Origin: Candidatus Saccharimonadota bacterium
GTDB lineage: Bacteria; Patescibacteriota; Saccharimonadia; Saccharimonadales; Saccharimonadaceae
Length of the DNA: 64,000 nucleotides
Direction of reading: 5' to 3'
Assembly: GCA_905372095.1 (NCBI GenBank)
Contig: CAJPNK010000003.1
Span: 21,576 to 85,575, forward strand
The notes under the pieces were generated by a model, which did no database searches, was not told the origin of the DNA, and saw only the letters and a program-made list of their open reading frames with translations. This document shows positions 31,794 through 41,036 of the stretch, one piece after another (within the stretch, counting starts at the first letter, position 1; every line of letters begins with the position of its first letter). The translations under genes were made by a program, and so were the position numbers.

Positions 31794-32963
31794 ATGAAGG
31801 TCCTGATAGTAAGCGAAGTATATCGGCCTGGTGTTGGAGGCGTGCAGACAGCGCTGGATACGCTGATTGCTGGTCTGAAGGAGGCTGGCGACGAGGTGAC
31901 GGTGTTAACTGGCTCGCCGGACGGTTTATTTAGCTATTTCACAGAGGTAGATGAAATAAACGGCGCGAAAGTGTTGCGGTTGCCAGCGGTAAAATGGATT
32001 GCTAATCGCGACAACAACCGGGTGGCATTCTTGCCAAAAAGATTCGTGCGGCGGTACTTTCGGCAGAACCAACCTGACATTATTCATCTGATGACACCGA
32101 TTTCGTGGCTGCACAAAGCGGTCGTCCAGCAAGCTAGCCGGCGGCAGATTCCGATCGTCACGACTAATCACACCATGGCGCTGAATCTCGTGATGAATGC
32201 CAAAAACAAAACTATTGCCCGCTGGTTTGTCCGGATAGTCGAGGACAAAATGTGCAAGCTAGTCAATCAAACCGCTTATATGACGGCGCCGACGCGCGCG
32301 GCATTAGCGACTACGCCAGCGATTCATATACCAACGAAAGCAGTTTCTAACGGTGTCAATGCAGCATTCTATACACCAGGTAAGGCTGACGAGAAGCTCT
32401 TGCAGCGTTTTGCGATTGATGCGTTGCGGCCGGTGGTGGCCTATGTTGGGCGGCTTGACGGCGAGAAGCGGATTGACTTGCTGATTGCCGCGATGGAACG
32501 CTTGAAAACTGATGCGCAGTTGGTGATTATTGGCAAAGGTTTAATAGAAAAGCAACTGCGAAGTCAAGCAGCCAGACTGGGTGATCGCTGTATTTTTACC
32601 GGTTTTGTTAGCGACGAGGAAAAGCGTGCTTTATTGCGGCGAGCAGATATACTCGCGATGGCTAGTCCTGCCGAGCTGCAATGTATTGCGGCGCTAGAAG
32701 CGCTGGCTTGCGGTACGCCAGTGGTGGTGTCTGATCAAGTTGCTCTGCCCGAGCTGTTGGATGGCGGCAAGAATGGAGCCAGCTTTCATTATCCAGACGT
32801 CAACGATCTAGCGCATAAAATTGATGAGCTGCTGAATGATGAGCCGCGCCGGCGCCAGATGGGCCGGGACGCTCGCCAGTGGATTATTGATAACCATACT
32901 TATGAACGCACCGTTGATCAGTACCGCGAACTGTATGCCGAAATCGTTAAAACTTACTCGTAG
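31794..32963 (+). CDS. GT4 family glycosyltransferase
   Basis: 389 residues with GT-B fold features: VYRPGVGGVQTALDTL at the start, VVAYVGRLDGEKRIDLLIAA in the linker to the nucleotide-binding half, and the E-x7-E region ASPAELQCIAALEALACGTP. Similar to glycolipid (diglucosyl-diacylglycerol-type) synthases; acceptor unknown. The start at 31794 is fixed by extended -10 TGCTAATAT ending 8 nt upstream; the open frame extends to 31656 without support. Part of a cell-envelope group with 33007 and 34652. Confidence 0.88.
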   Translation: MKVLIVSEVYRPGVGGVQTALDTLIAGLKEAGDEVTVLTGSPDGLFSYFTEVDEINGAKVLRLPAVKWIANRDNNRVAFLPKRFVRRYFRQNQPDIIHLMTPISWLHKAVVQQASRRQIPIVTTNHTMALNLVMNAKNKTIARWFVRIVEDKMCKLVNQTAYMTAPTRAALATTPAIHIPTKAVSNGVNAAFYTPGKADEKLLQRFAIDALRPVVAYVGRLDGEKRIDLLIAAMERLKTDAQLVIIGKGLIEKQLRSQAARLGDRCIFTGFVSDEEKRALLRRADILAMASPAELQCIAALEALACGTPVVVSDQVALPELLDGGKNGASFHYPDVNDLAHKIDELLNDEPRRRQMGRDARQWIIDNHTYERTVDQYRELYAEIVKTYS

Positions 32964-33006
32964 GCTTGTAATGTAAATTGTGGATAGAATAAATAGTTAG
33001 ACGAGC

Positions 33007-33741
33007 TTATTTTATTGTCTTTTTCTGTTTGCCGCCCATTTCGTATTCGTAGATAGGCTTTGTGACGCGCAGCCCGTGCGTGTAGCGGTAGAGCTCGCCG
33101 TATATTCCTTTGAGAGCTTGGCGCAGCGAGTTGTTTTGGTAACGGCGATCTGAAGTGAGGTAGGTTATTTTGATAACGCCATTTTTATACTTAGCTCGTT
33201 TCGCCTTGAGTATGAGATCATAATCTTCCATGATGAAGAGAGACGTGTCAAAGCCATTCACTGAGTCAAAAACTTCACGGGTGATATACAGACAGCCGAA
33301 GCCGATCGGCCACGGCGTATGTTGCATTAGACGCGCATAGGCATTCATTAAGTAGGCTCCAGCTCGAATACCGAATTTGTTTGACTGCATCCGCTGAAGG
33401 AAACTGCCTACTTGAAGGTGCTTTTTGTTAATTTGTTCTTCAAATTTTTGCAAAAAATATTCCGGAAGGATTAAGTCAGCATCCGCAAAGATGAGCATGT
33501 CGCCTGTTGCCTTGCTGGCACCGCGGTTGCGAGCGTGCGCAGGGCCTACTTGGGTTGCGGCAGCGGTTTTTAACGGGAGTTTTTTGGTGTATGTCTTGGC
33601 TCGAGCTATGGTGTCGTCGGTGCAATTCGAGTCTACTACGATCACCTCGTCTGCCGGGCGCGTTTGTCGGACTAGCGAGTCCAAGAGATTCTCGACGACG
33701 CCAGATTCGTTCTTGCAAGGAATAATAATGCTAATTTTCAT
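33007..33741 (-). CDS. GT2 family glycosyltransferase
   Basis: 244 residues: a GT-A start ISIIIPCKNESGVVENLLDS, EVIVVDSNCTDDT, the metal motif LIFADADLILP (DxD, about 92), and MEDYDLILKAK (ED, about 181). It transfers an activated sugar to a lipid or polymer acceptor. TATACT ends 6 nt before the ATG and overlaps the -10 of the divergent hydrolase gene. Confidence 0.9.
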   Translation of the reverse strand: MKISIIIPCKNESGVVENLLDSLVRQTRPADEVIVVDSNCTDDTIARAKTYTKKLPLKTAAATQVGPAHARNRGASKATGDMLIFADADLILPEYFLQKFEEQINKKHLQVGSFLQRMQSNKFGIRAGAYLMNAYARLMQHTPWPIGFGCLYITREVFDSVNGFDTSLFIMEDYDLILKAKRAKYKNGVIKITYLTSDRRYQNNSLRQALKGIYGELYRYTHGLRVTKPIYEYEMGGKQKKTIK

Positions 33742-33747
33742 AAAACT

Positions 33748-33755
33748 AGTATAAT
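33748..33755. promoter_or_regulatory. Overlapping divergent -10 boxes
   Basis: Minus TATACT (33748-33753) and plus TATAAT (33750-33755) share four bases. Each ends 6 nt from the start codon of its own gene, and only 20 nt separate the two starts. RNA polymerase cannot use both at once. Confidence 0.7.
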
Positions 33756-33761
33756 GGTATT

Positions 33762-34592
33762 ATGTCCGAAATTCCAACTTTGAGAGAATTATACGATGAA
33801 TTAGGCTGCCGGGACCAGACAGTCGACGGCGTTTGCTGGTTTGAGTGTAATACTGGCGCCGATAAAACTGCGATTCTGCTCCACGGCGTGACTGGTGGCA
33901 AAATAGACATGATGCCGCTAGCCAAGCGGTACGTTAATTTTGGCTATGCCGTGTACGCGATAGATTTACCAGGACATGGCGGCTCGGTGCGCCCGTCCCT
34001 GGAAAGCTATGAAGATCTGGGCGATTGGTTTACTAAAGTTCTGGCGCAAATCGGCCGAACGCCAGATTTGATTGTCAGTAATTCGTTTTCGTCATCGATA
34101 ATTTATCATGCGCTGCGCACTGGCAGAGTTCCGGCGGCGGCGAAAATTGTTATGGCTTGTCCGACGCCAGACACTACTCATCTTGCAAATATGTTGCAAA
34201 GGTTGTCTAATAATTTTCCTGAAAAGCCTGGTTGGTACATCTACAACAGCAAGCCTATCCAAAATATTCGTACTGTGCTTGCGTTGAAAACCCGCCGGCA
34301 GGAAGCTTGGCAGTGGCTGCGTGAGTCAGAGAGCTACAAGAAGGATTATTTGACTTTGCGTGATTCTGAAATTTTGACTACTATGCTGTACGAGCAAAAT
34401 CCTTTCGTCGAAGGTGTGCCGCTTGATAGCCAGCGGCGCGTAACGGTGATTCTGGGCGGTAAAGACAATATCATTACTTCGAAAACACCTGGAATTATCC
34501 GCCAGTTATTGCCTGAAACGCAGATTATTAGCGCCCCGTCAGCTGGCCATATTTTGCAGTTCGAAGCAGTTGAATCCTATCCGGATAGCTAA
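33762..34592 (+). CDS. Alpha/beta hydrolase
   Basis: 276 residues: LLHGVTGGKIDMMPLAKRY (oxyanion-side HG), YAIDLPGHGGSVRP, nucleophile region VSNSFSSSI (Ser elbow around residue 107), ILGGKDNII (acid side) and SAGHILQFE (catalytic His). Substrate unknown; an esterase or lipase acting on lipids would fit the glycosyltransferase neighbours. Leaderless, as above. Confidence 0.85.
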   Translation: MSEIPTLRELYDELGCRDQTVDGVCWFECNTGADKTAILLHGVTGGKIDMMPLAKRYVNFGYAVYAIDLPGHGGSVRPSLESYEDLGDWFTKVLAQIGRTPDLIVSNSFSSSIIYHALRTGRVPAAAKIVMACPTPDTTHLANMLQRLSNNFPEKPGWYIYNSKPIQNIRTVLALKTRRQEAWQWLRESESYKKDYLTLRDSEILTTMLYEQNPFVEGVPLDSQRRVTVILGGKDNIITSKTPGIIRQLLPETQIISAPSAGHILQFEAVESYPDS

Positions 34593-34651
34593 AGAGCTGT
34601 GCTCTATCTCTTGTCTCTGGGGTTGGCGCGTGTGGTATAATAAGGAGAGTT

Positions 34652-35914
34652 ATGAGAATCGCTTTTTTTATTGACGATTACCTGCCCTCAGTCCATGGCG
34701 TGGCAACATCGACGTTGAACTATAAACAGGCTTTGGAGGCGCTTGGGCATGAGGTTTTCGTGGTAGCGCCAAAATGCGAAGGCTACGAAGACCACGACGA
34801 TCACGTCATTCGCTTGCCATCAGCCAAGAATTATGTTTTTGATAAGCGTGAAATGGCGGTTATTTACCCTGGCCTAGCCAGGAAACTCGATGAATACCAG
34901 TTTGATATCGTGCATAGCCAAATGCAATTTTATATGGGCGTACTGGCGCACAGCGTGGCTAAGCGGCAGAATATACCGCATGTGACGACCATTCACACGC
35001 TTTATGTTGAATTAGTTAATGATTATCCGTTTATGGTGACTTCCGGCTTGATTGCGGCGACAGCGGCGTTTCCGGTAGTGCTACGAACAAGGCCGATTTT
35101 GCCGAAAGCCTCGCGCGAGCAGCTGCGCTCAATGAGCAAAAATACTATCAAAGACATCATGTCGCGCCAGGGCTGGCGGCTGATGGCGGCGTTTGCTAAT
35201 AAGTGCGATGCTTGTATTGCGCCGTCGAAACACCTCGAGCGGATGCTGATCGAAGATGGCGGCTTGACGGTGCCATGCTACGTTTTCCCGAACGGTATCG
35301 ACACCAAGCGCTATAAAAAAGCGTCGGCGGCTGATTCGCCAATTGAAAAGCGTCCGGGTGAAAAGTTCATTATTTCGGTGGCGCGGCTAAGTCCAGAGAA
35401 GCGCCAGCGCACTCTCATTGAGGCTATGCCGCATATTCGTAGCAAAAAGGTCAAGTTAGTTTTGGTCGGCGGTGGTCCGTACGAGGAGGAATTGCGACAG
35501 CGCGTTGAAGAGCTGGATGTCGGCGATCGAGTAATTTTCGCTGGTATGCGTTCGGGCGACGAGGTAGCGTCGATGCTCAAGCAGGCTGATGTATTCTCGC
35601 TGGCGTCGTATCATTTTGACAACCAGCCAATGACTTTTCTAGAGGCGGCGGCTAGCGGTTTGCCGATTGTTTACTGCGACGAACGGATGACCGAGGCTTT
35701 GACTAAGAATAACGCTGTCTTGACTAAAGGTATTGAGGGCGAAGATTTCGCAAAAGTATTTAATGATTTGTTTGCGCACCCAGAGAAAATCGAGGAGTTG
35801 TCGCGCGGCGCGTTGAGTGTTGCCAAGAAGTTTGATTCGACGGCGATGGCCAAAAAGATGGTTGAATTATACGAAAGTTTGATTTCGTCACATCAAGTAC
35901 TTGAAGAAGAATAG
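34652..35914 (+). CDS. GT4 family glycosyltransferase (glycolipid-type)
   Basis: 420 residues: FFIDDYLPSVHGVATSTLNY at the start, QNIPHVTTIHTLYVELVNDY, VFPNGIDTKRY, SVARLSPEKRQRTLIEAMPH and QPMTFLEAAASGLPIVY. This is the pattern of GT4 enzymes making diglucosyl- or mannosyl-diacylglycerol. Extended -10 TGGTATAAT ends 10 nt before the ATG, with AAGGAG in between, so the leader is very short. It follows the alpha/beta hydrolase on the same strand. Confidence 0.88.
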   Translation: MRIAFFIDDYLPSVHGVATSTLNYKQALEALGHEVFVVAPKCEGYEDHDDHVIRLPSAKNYVFDKREMAVIYPGLARKLDEYQFDIVHSQMQFYMGVLAHSVAKRQNIPHVTTIHTLYVELVNDYPFMVTSGLIAATAAFPVVLRTRPILPKASREQLRSMSKNTIKDIMSRQGWRLMAAFANKCDACIAPSKHLERMLIEDGGLTVPCYVFPNGIDTKRYKKASAADSPIEKRPGEKFIISVARLSPEKRQRTLIEAMPHIRSKKVKLVLVGGGPYEEELRQRVEELDVGDRVIFAGMRSGDEVASMLKQADVFSLASYHFDNQPMTFLEAAASGLPIVYCDERMTEALTKNNAVLTKGIEGEDFAKVFNDLFAHPEKIEELSRGALSVAKKFDSTAMAKKMVELYESLISSHQVLEEE

Positions 35915-35953
35915 TAGCGGTTCAGGGCGCGAGGCTCGGTGTATTCGGCGCAG

Positions 35954-36439
35954 CTAAAATTTGCGCAAAATGCGGCTGTGCTCGCGTTCTAGATCGCGCT
36001 GTTTGATAGTTTGGCGTTTGTCGTAGTGTTTCTTGCCTTTGCCTAGAGCAATGACTAATTTGATATAGCGTCCGCTAGTGAGCAGCTTGGTTGGAACGAT
36101 AGTGAAGCCCTCTTTTTTGCGAGCAGCTAATTGATCGATTTGGCGGTGGCTGGCTAGCAGTTTGCGTGCACTGGTGTCGACAGTGCGCGCATTTGGCGTG
36201 CCGCGTTCGTTCTGCCGCAGCGAAAAACTGGCGTTGTTAAGCCACAGCTCGCCGCCGCGAATAGTGACGTAAGCGCCTTTGAGCTGGACGTGGCCTTCTC
36301 TGGCTGCTCGCACTTCGAGTCCGGTTAAACTTAGGCCTGCTACGATTTCATCGCCAAGTTCATAATCAAACCGCGCTCGCCGGTTAACAATCGTTTGAGC
36401 AGCTAGCCTTTTTGCCTTAGCGCTAGATTTCTTAGACAT
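35954..36439 (-). CDS. smpB: SsrA-binding protein SmpB
   Basis: 161 residues, the usual length. NRRARFDYELGDEIVAGLSL, GLEVRAAREGHVQLKGAYV, WLNNASF, KLVIALGKGKKHYDKR and the basic tail RDLEREHSRILRKF are all canonical. It binds tmRNA to rescue stalled ribosomes. Extended -10 TGTTATAAT ends 6 nt before the ATG. No tmRNA gene is recognisable in this window. Confidence 0.95.
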   Translation of the reverse strand: MSKKSSAKAKRLAAQTIVNRRARFDYELGDEIVAGLSLTGLEVRAAREGHVQLKGAYVTIRGGELWLNNASFSLRQNERGTPNARTVDTSARKLLASHRQIDQLAARKKEGFTIVPTKLLTSGRYIKLVIALGKGKKHYDKRQTIKQRDLEREHSRILRKF

Positions 36440-36457
36440 ATGTTAATTATAACAGGT

Positions 36458-37057
36458 TTAAATAATACTCGGCGGCTCTGGGTCGGTGTTGTCTTCGGTA
36501 TCCTCTGGTTTGTGTGTTAGCTGTTGCCAGGCAACCTCTGCCATGCTAGCGGCTTGACGGTCGAGATGGGCTGGGCGTCTAGAGAGGCTGATAATCCTTT
36601 CAAGCTCAGCGAGAACATTTGGTGTATTGAGAACTTCGATTGTTTCAGGGTTAAAAACGGCTAGTGTTAGTATGCATACTCCCAATTCCTTAGTACTGTT
36701 ATCCCTAGGTTTATCGTCTGGCCGCCTATATGCTTTGTCTAATAATTCGACGATTTTTTCGGCAATTTCTTTATAATTTTGCGGATCATCACTCTCCTTG
36801 CGCTTAAATTCTTTAATAGTATCATTGACTAGTTCGCTAACCTCCTGGCGGATTTCAGACGGCATATCGGGAATTTCTATAATTTGCGCGTCTTGAATGT
36901 GGTCTGGTGAAATGTCTGGCGCTTCATCGCTTCTACTGCTGCGTATAGATGATAGCTCAACGACTTTCGCACCCATTGCACCCAGCCGCTTCGGGGGTCT
37001 TTCACGCTTAGAGAAAAGATCTATGATTTTTGCGCCTTGCTCTGGAGGTTTGTCCAT
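36458..37057 (-). CDS. Hypothetical acidic protein
   Basis: 199 residues with a charged, disordered N-terminal half (KIIDLFSKRERPPKR, VVELSSIRSSRSD) and a helical C-terminal half (EIAEKIVELLDKAYRRP, TLAVFNPETIEVLNTPNVLA). TATAAT ends 6 nt before the ATG at 37057, which is preferred to the one at 37075. No known family. Confidence 0.6.
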   Translation of the reverse strand: MDKPPEQGAKIIDLFSKRERPPKRLGAMGAKVVELSSIRSSRSDEAPDISPDHIQDAQIIEIPDMPSEIRQEVSELVNDTIKEFKRKESDDPQNYKEIAEKIVELLDKAYRRPDDKPRDNSTKELGVCILTLAVFNPETIEVLNTPNVLAELERIISLSRRPAHLDRQAASMAEVAWQQLTHKPEDTEDNTDPEPPSII

Positions 37058-37129
37058 ACTTATATTATACAACATTTATGATTAAAATACAATAAGTGCT
37101 CGGGGTTGCTCTCTGTTACAATAGAATGA

Positions 37130-38860
37130 ATGATAGCTGATGTTCACATTACCGATAAAAGTTTTGGCGATAAGCAGTTGATGAGCGACGTTAAATTCAG
37201 CATCAACGACGGCGAGAAAGTTGGGCTGATTGGTCGCAATGGCGTTGGCAAATCGACGCTATTTGGCATGTTGGCGGGAGCGGATAGCGACTATAGAGGG
37301 TCGGTTGTTTTTCGGCGCGGCAGCACGATTGTAGCGACGGCGCAGGAACACCATAGTTTGGGTGATATTACAGTGCTAGAATATATCCTGCGCGGGCTGC
37401 CGGAATATGCGCGGCTGCAGCACATTTTGACGACTTATCCAGCGGCGATGGGTAGCGATATGCGCAAGATCGAGGAGTACAGCCAGGCGTTGGAACGCTT
37501 TGGACAGAAGGATTTTTATCGCGTTGAAGAACTGGTGGCTGAGGAGTTGAAAAATTTCCAGATGGAAGGTTTTGGCGAGCGCCAATTAGCGGCTTTGAGC
37601 GGCGGGCAGAAACGCTTGGTCGAAGTTGTGAAAATCATGCATGCGCAAGCGGATCTAGCATTGATTGACGAGCCGACTAATCATATGGATTATATTGCCA
37701 AGAAGCAGTTTATCGATTGGATGAAAAGCGCCCGCCAAGCGATGTTGATCATCACCCATGACCGTGATGTGCTGGCAGAGGTTGATCGAATTGTCGAGCT
37801 GCGCGATGGCGCATCAGCGAGTTATCGCGGCAATTATGATGATTATTTGCGTCAAAATGCTTCAGCGACAGGCAATGCCATGCAGGATTATGAGCAAACC
37901 GAACGGCGGATTGCTAATTTGCGCGACAAAGTTCTGCAATTTCGCCGCCTGAAAGAAAAAGCCCGCGATCCTGGCACGATTGCGCAATTCAAGCGGCGCG
38001 AGAACCAAGCGGCGGCCGAGCTAGAGAAACTGGAGAAAATCGACAAGCCGACTTTTTGGATTGACAGAGAGAATGTGGCGCAATTGGATTATAAAGTGGC
38101 TGATCGCTATCAAAAATTCAAAGCTCGCAATATTCGTTTGAATATACGAGACGGCGCTATGCGTTCGCAGCGCAAGCTTGTCGAAGCTCGCGATTTGGCG
38201 CTAGGTTTCGATGAGCGGATTTTGTTTGAAGGTGTTAATATCGATTTGCGCGAAGGCGAAGCTATTGAACTGCGCGGCCGCAATGGTGCTGGCAAGACGA
38301 CGTTGATCCGAGCGTTGATGGCAAACGCGTCTTCTAGCGCCGCTTCCTCTGGCCGGCTTCGTAAAACGGCTCAAGTCCCGCCCCAGCTAACTCAGGCTTT
38401 GATTGAGGATACTGTTCAATTTGCCCCAATCGTTTACGCGGGCTCTCTCTATCTCGATCCGCAAATTCGCGTTGGTATTTACGAGCAAGAGATAGCGGCG
38501 ACTTATCTGAACTTGCCGCTGGCGCGAGCGATTGAGCAGATGTATCTCGATCGCGGGCTGAAAATTAATGATACCAAAATCCGCCAGCTGATGGGCGATT
38601 ATCTTTTTGTTGAGAGCGACGGCGCGGTGCCCTTGGCTAGCTTGAGCGGCGGGCAAAAAGCTCGGTTTCAGCTCATTAGCATGCTAGCAAATGATCCGCA
38701 ATTGCTCATTCTGGACGAGCCGACCAACCACCTGGATTTGCCTTCAATTGAGGAACTGGAAGCGGCGCTCGAGCGCTACGCTGGCGCAATTTTGTATGTT
38801 AGCCACGACGATTATTTCCGGCGCAAAATCGGCGGTTCGGTTGTTCAGATTGGCAGCTAA
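37130..38860 (+). CDS. ABC-F family ATPase
   Basis: 576 residues with two ABC domains and no membrane segments. First: GRNGVGKSTLFGML, LSGGQKRLVEV, LIDEPTNHMD. The linker (about 230-340) is charged and helical, as in the ABC-F arm. Second: GRNGAGKTTLIRAL, LSGGQKARFQL, LILDEPTNHLDLPS. ABC-F proteins act on ribosomes in translation or antibiotic protection. Extended -10 TGTTACAAT ends 7 nt before the ATG. Confidence 0.92.
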   Translation: MIADVHITDKSFGDKQLMSDVKFSINDGEKVGLIGRNGVGKSTLFGMLAGADSDYRGSVVFRRGSTIVATAQEHHSLGDITVLEYILRGLPEYARLQHILTTYPAAMGSDMRKIEEYSQALERFGQKDFYRVEELVAEELKNFQMEGFGERQLAALSGGQKRLVEVVKIMHAQADLALIDEPTNHMDYIAKKQFIDWMKSARQAMLIITHDRDVLAEVDRIVELRDGASASYRGNYDDYLRQNASATGNAMQDYEQTERRIANLRDKVLQFRRLKEKARDPGTIAQFKRRENQAAAELEKLEKIDKPTFWIDRENVAQLDYKVADRYQKFKARNIRLNIRDGAMRSQRKLVEARDLALGFDERILFEGVNIDLREGEAIELRGRNGAGKTTLIRALMANASSSAASSGRLRKTAQVPPQLTQALIEDTVQFAPIVYAGSLYLDPQIRVGIYEQEIAATYLNLPLARAIEQMYLDRGLKINDTKIRQLMGDYLFVESDGAVPLASLSGGQKARFQLISMLANDPQLLILDEPTNHLDLPSIEELEAALERYAGAILYVSHDDYFRRKIGGSVVQIGS

Positions 38861-38932
38861 CGGACTGCTTTTCCTGAACGCGCTCTTGTTTTGGTACGGC
38901 ACGTATCAGGGCTAGAATGTATTTACGTAAAA

Positions 38933-39706
38933 TTAATTTGAATAATCGCCGCCAGTTACGTTGAAGTATTCCTCGAGAGTCTTGATCTCGCGCTTTTTCA
39001 TGTCTTGAGCGGTTTCGCGGCCGACGTAACGCCAGTGCCAAGACTCGACGACATAGCCGGTGATATTTTTGGCGTTGTCAGGATAGCGCTGGATGAAACC
39101 GTACTCGGCGGCGTGCTCGGCCAGCCACTTGTATGTCGGCGTAGTGGCGAAGCACTGCAGGACGCAATTGTCAGCCTTGAGGTCGACAGCTAAGCCAGTT
39201 TGATGCTCGCTGCAACCTGGCCGGGCGCTAGCGGAGTCGGCTTCTTTCTGGTTGCTGTGTTTGACCCAATAGTCATAAGTTTCGACTTGGTCGTTGTAAG
39301 ATCGGTAGCCGCTAGTCGAGGCTAACGGCATTTTTGCTTGCGCAGCAGCGGCTTTCATGGCGTTGTATTGGGCAGCGGCCTCTTTGCGCAAGGATATCCC
39401 CTTTTCGATAGGCGCCAAATCATTCGGCTGCCAAGTTTTTGGCTCGAAGCAGTGCTTTTTGTTAATAACAATAATCGTGCTGTTGTAGTCTTTTAAGACT
39501 TTCTTGCGGAGGGCGGCTTTTTCGGCCCAAGCTTTTTGCTGGGCGGCAGCGAGCTTGTCGGCGGTTTCCTGCTCTTTGGCCCTGATGTCTTTAGCGGTTT
39601 TGTAATAATCTAGCCCAGTGAAGGTAGCTAGACCTAATGTCGCTGAAAAAGCTAGCGTAATCACAAGCACGCTAAACTTATGCTTATTCAAAAATTCACC
39701 CTTCAT
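38933..39706 (-). CDS. D-alanyl-D-alanine carboxypeptidase (VanY-like, membrane-anchored)
   Basis: 257 residues: an N-terminal membrane helix (about 10-30), a coiled region, then the M15 domain with STSGYRSYNDQVETYDYW, the zinc motif GCSEHQTGLAVDL (HxxxxxxD) and ESWHWRYVG (His ligand and Glu). It trims the D-Ala end of peptidoglycan stem peptides outside the cell. Confidence 0.9.
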   Translation of the reverse strand: MKGEFLNKHKFSVLVITLAFSATLGLATFTGLDYYKTAKDIRAKEQETADKLAAAQQKAWAEKAALRKKVLKDYNSTIIVINKKHCFEPKTWQPNDLAPIEKGISLRKEAAAQYNAMKAAAAQAKMPLASTSGYRSYNDQVETYDYWVKHSNQKEADSASARPGCSEHQTGLAVDLKADNCVLQCFATTPTYKWLAEHAAEYGFIQRYPDNAKNITGYVVESWHWRYVGRETAQDMKKREIKTLEEYFNVTGGDYSN

Positions 39707-39771
39707 AATTTATAATTCTATTCTACCACAACTAAGCGCCAGCGGTATAGAAATCTTTGTGAGTTGATTGG

Positions 39772-40224
39772 TTAAAGCCGTGATGATGGTCGAGTAGTAT
39801 CAATGATGCTGCGTCTATGATTTCCCATAGCAACACCGCCGCCAGCAAAAGCTAAAGCAACGAGCGTATATACAACTTTGGTGATAAACATAGCGCCATA
39901 GTAGTTGCGCAGCGTAAAATACCATCCTAATCCAGCAAGGATGAGAATCGCTCCTGTTGTGCGCCATGAACGGTATTTCATACCAAATGAAACCAAGTAA
40001 GACCCCAACCCAAAAAGCACAAGAAACAAAATGGTATTTATTGCGCAGACAGGCACGTCGAGATATATTTTAGACGCCCTAGAGCCGATTTGGATATATA
40101 TAGGAAACTCTTGGACAACCGCCGGGTATTGTTTGACTGGAGTTAACAACCATCCCAGAAAACCAGCTTGATGAATAACATTCCAGTCTGGCGAATGAGC
40201 AAAGAAACGAAAAGAATTATACAT
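39772..40224 (-). CDS. Hypothetical membrane protein
   Basis: About 150 residues with three or four hydrophobic helices in the C-terminal two thirds (VCAINTILFLVLFGLGSYLV, TGAILILAGLGWYF, VVYTLVALAFAGGGVAMG). Start at 40224 because GGAGG lies 4 nt upstream and TATAGT just before it. Family not recognised. Confidence 0.55.
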   Translation of the reverse strand: MYNSFRFFAHSPDWNVIHQAGFLGWLLTPVKQYPAVVQEFPIYIQIGSRASKIYLDVPVCAINTILFLVLFGLGSYLVSFGMKYRSWRTTGAILILAGLGWYFTLRNYYGAMFITKVVYTLVALAFAGGGVAMGNHRRSIIDTTRPSSRL

Positions 40225-40269
40225 CTTGCCTCCAACTATAGCATTGCTAAGTGATGCAAAGCAAGTATG

Positions 40270-40297
40270 AGGCAAACAAAAACCCGCGCCACGGGTT
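40270..40297 (-). terminator. Intrinsic terminator after tRNA-Pro
   Basis: Minus strand AACCCG-TGGCG-CGGGTT followed by TTTGTTTG. A second AAACCCG at 40306-40315 offers an alternative longer stem. Confidence 0.7.
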
Positions 40298-40328
40298 CAC
40301 CATGACACGGGTTTGAGTACAGGCTCAA

Positions 40329-40405
40329 TGGTCGGGGTGACTGGATTTGAACCAGCGACCTCACCGTCCCGAACGGTGCGCGCTACCAAGCTGCGCCACA
40401 CCCCG
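40329..40405 (-). tRNA. tRNA-Pro(CGG)
   Basis: Acceptor CGGGGTG/CACCCCG, CCA encoded. The anticodon stem CACCG/CGGTG has loop TTCGGGA (anticodon CGG), and the T-arm has GGTTCAAATCC. Its promoter TTTACA, 17 nt, TATAAT (40417-40445) begins 9 nt after the end of rplK. Confidence 0.95.
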
Positions 40406-40453
40406 ACACTTAGCCTATTATATCCTAGGCGCCGGAGTGTGTAAACTATTTAG

Positions 40454-40879
40454 TTAGTCAACAACTTCTACGCCCATGCTGCGAGCGGTACCAGCAACTA
40501 CTTTGACGGCGCCGTCTAAATCAATAGCGTTGAGCTGGTCCATCTTGGTTTTGGCGATTTCTTCTAGCTGGGTGCGAGTGATTTTGCCGACTTTATCGAC
40601 GTGCGGCTTGCCGCTGCCCTTTTGGATGCCGATAGCACTGCGGATCATGTCGTCGACTGGCTGGCCCAAGCAGTTCCAGGTGAAAGTGCGGTCTTCGTAG
40701 ACTTGAATGTGCACGATGACATCTTTGCCCATCATACCTTTGGTGGCTTCGTTGAATGGATTGATAAAGTCCATCATGTTCAAGCCCCACTGGCCGAGCG
40801 TCGAGCCAACTGGAGGTCCGGCAGTCGCGCGGCCGGCCGGAATACGTAACTTCAAGTTACCGATAATTTTCTTTGCCAT
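40454..40879 (-). CDS. rplK: 50S ribosomal protein uL11
   Basis: 141 residues, the usual length: KLRIPAGRATAGPPVGSTLG, MDFINPFNEATKG and the C-terminal AGTARSMGVEV. uL11 forms the stalk base where GTPase factors bind. AAAGGA lies 6 nt before the ATG. It is the last gene of secE-nusG-rplK; rplA, its usual partner, does not follow. Confidence 0.97.
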   Translation of the reverse strand: MAKKIIGNLKLRIPAGRATAGPPVGSTLGQWGLNMMDFINPFNEATKGMMGKDVIVHIQVYEDRTFTWNCLGQPVDDMIRSAIGIQKGSGKPHVDKVGKITRTQLEEIAKTKMDQLNAIDLDGAVKVVAGTARSMGVEVVD

Positions 40880-41036
40880 AATTTTCCTTTACTAAATATA
40901 TTGAGAAGCTGATATTTAGTGCGTAACTGCTATAGTATAGCGTGTTTTACGAGATTACGCAAGCTAAAGCTCTGCGAGTTGTACGGTTTTGCAGGGCGGC
41001 AACTCTCTTGCTGTGATAAGAATTTTGCTTGGCGGC

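Noticed and set aside
35915..35953. Search for a tmRNA gene next to smpB
   Set aside because: No tRNA-like ends or tag-peptide frame are found near smpB.
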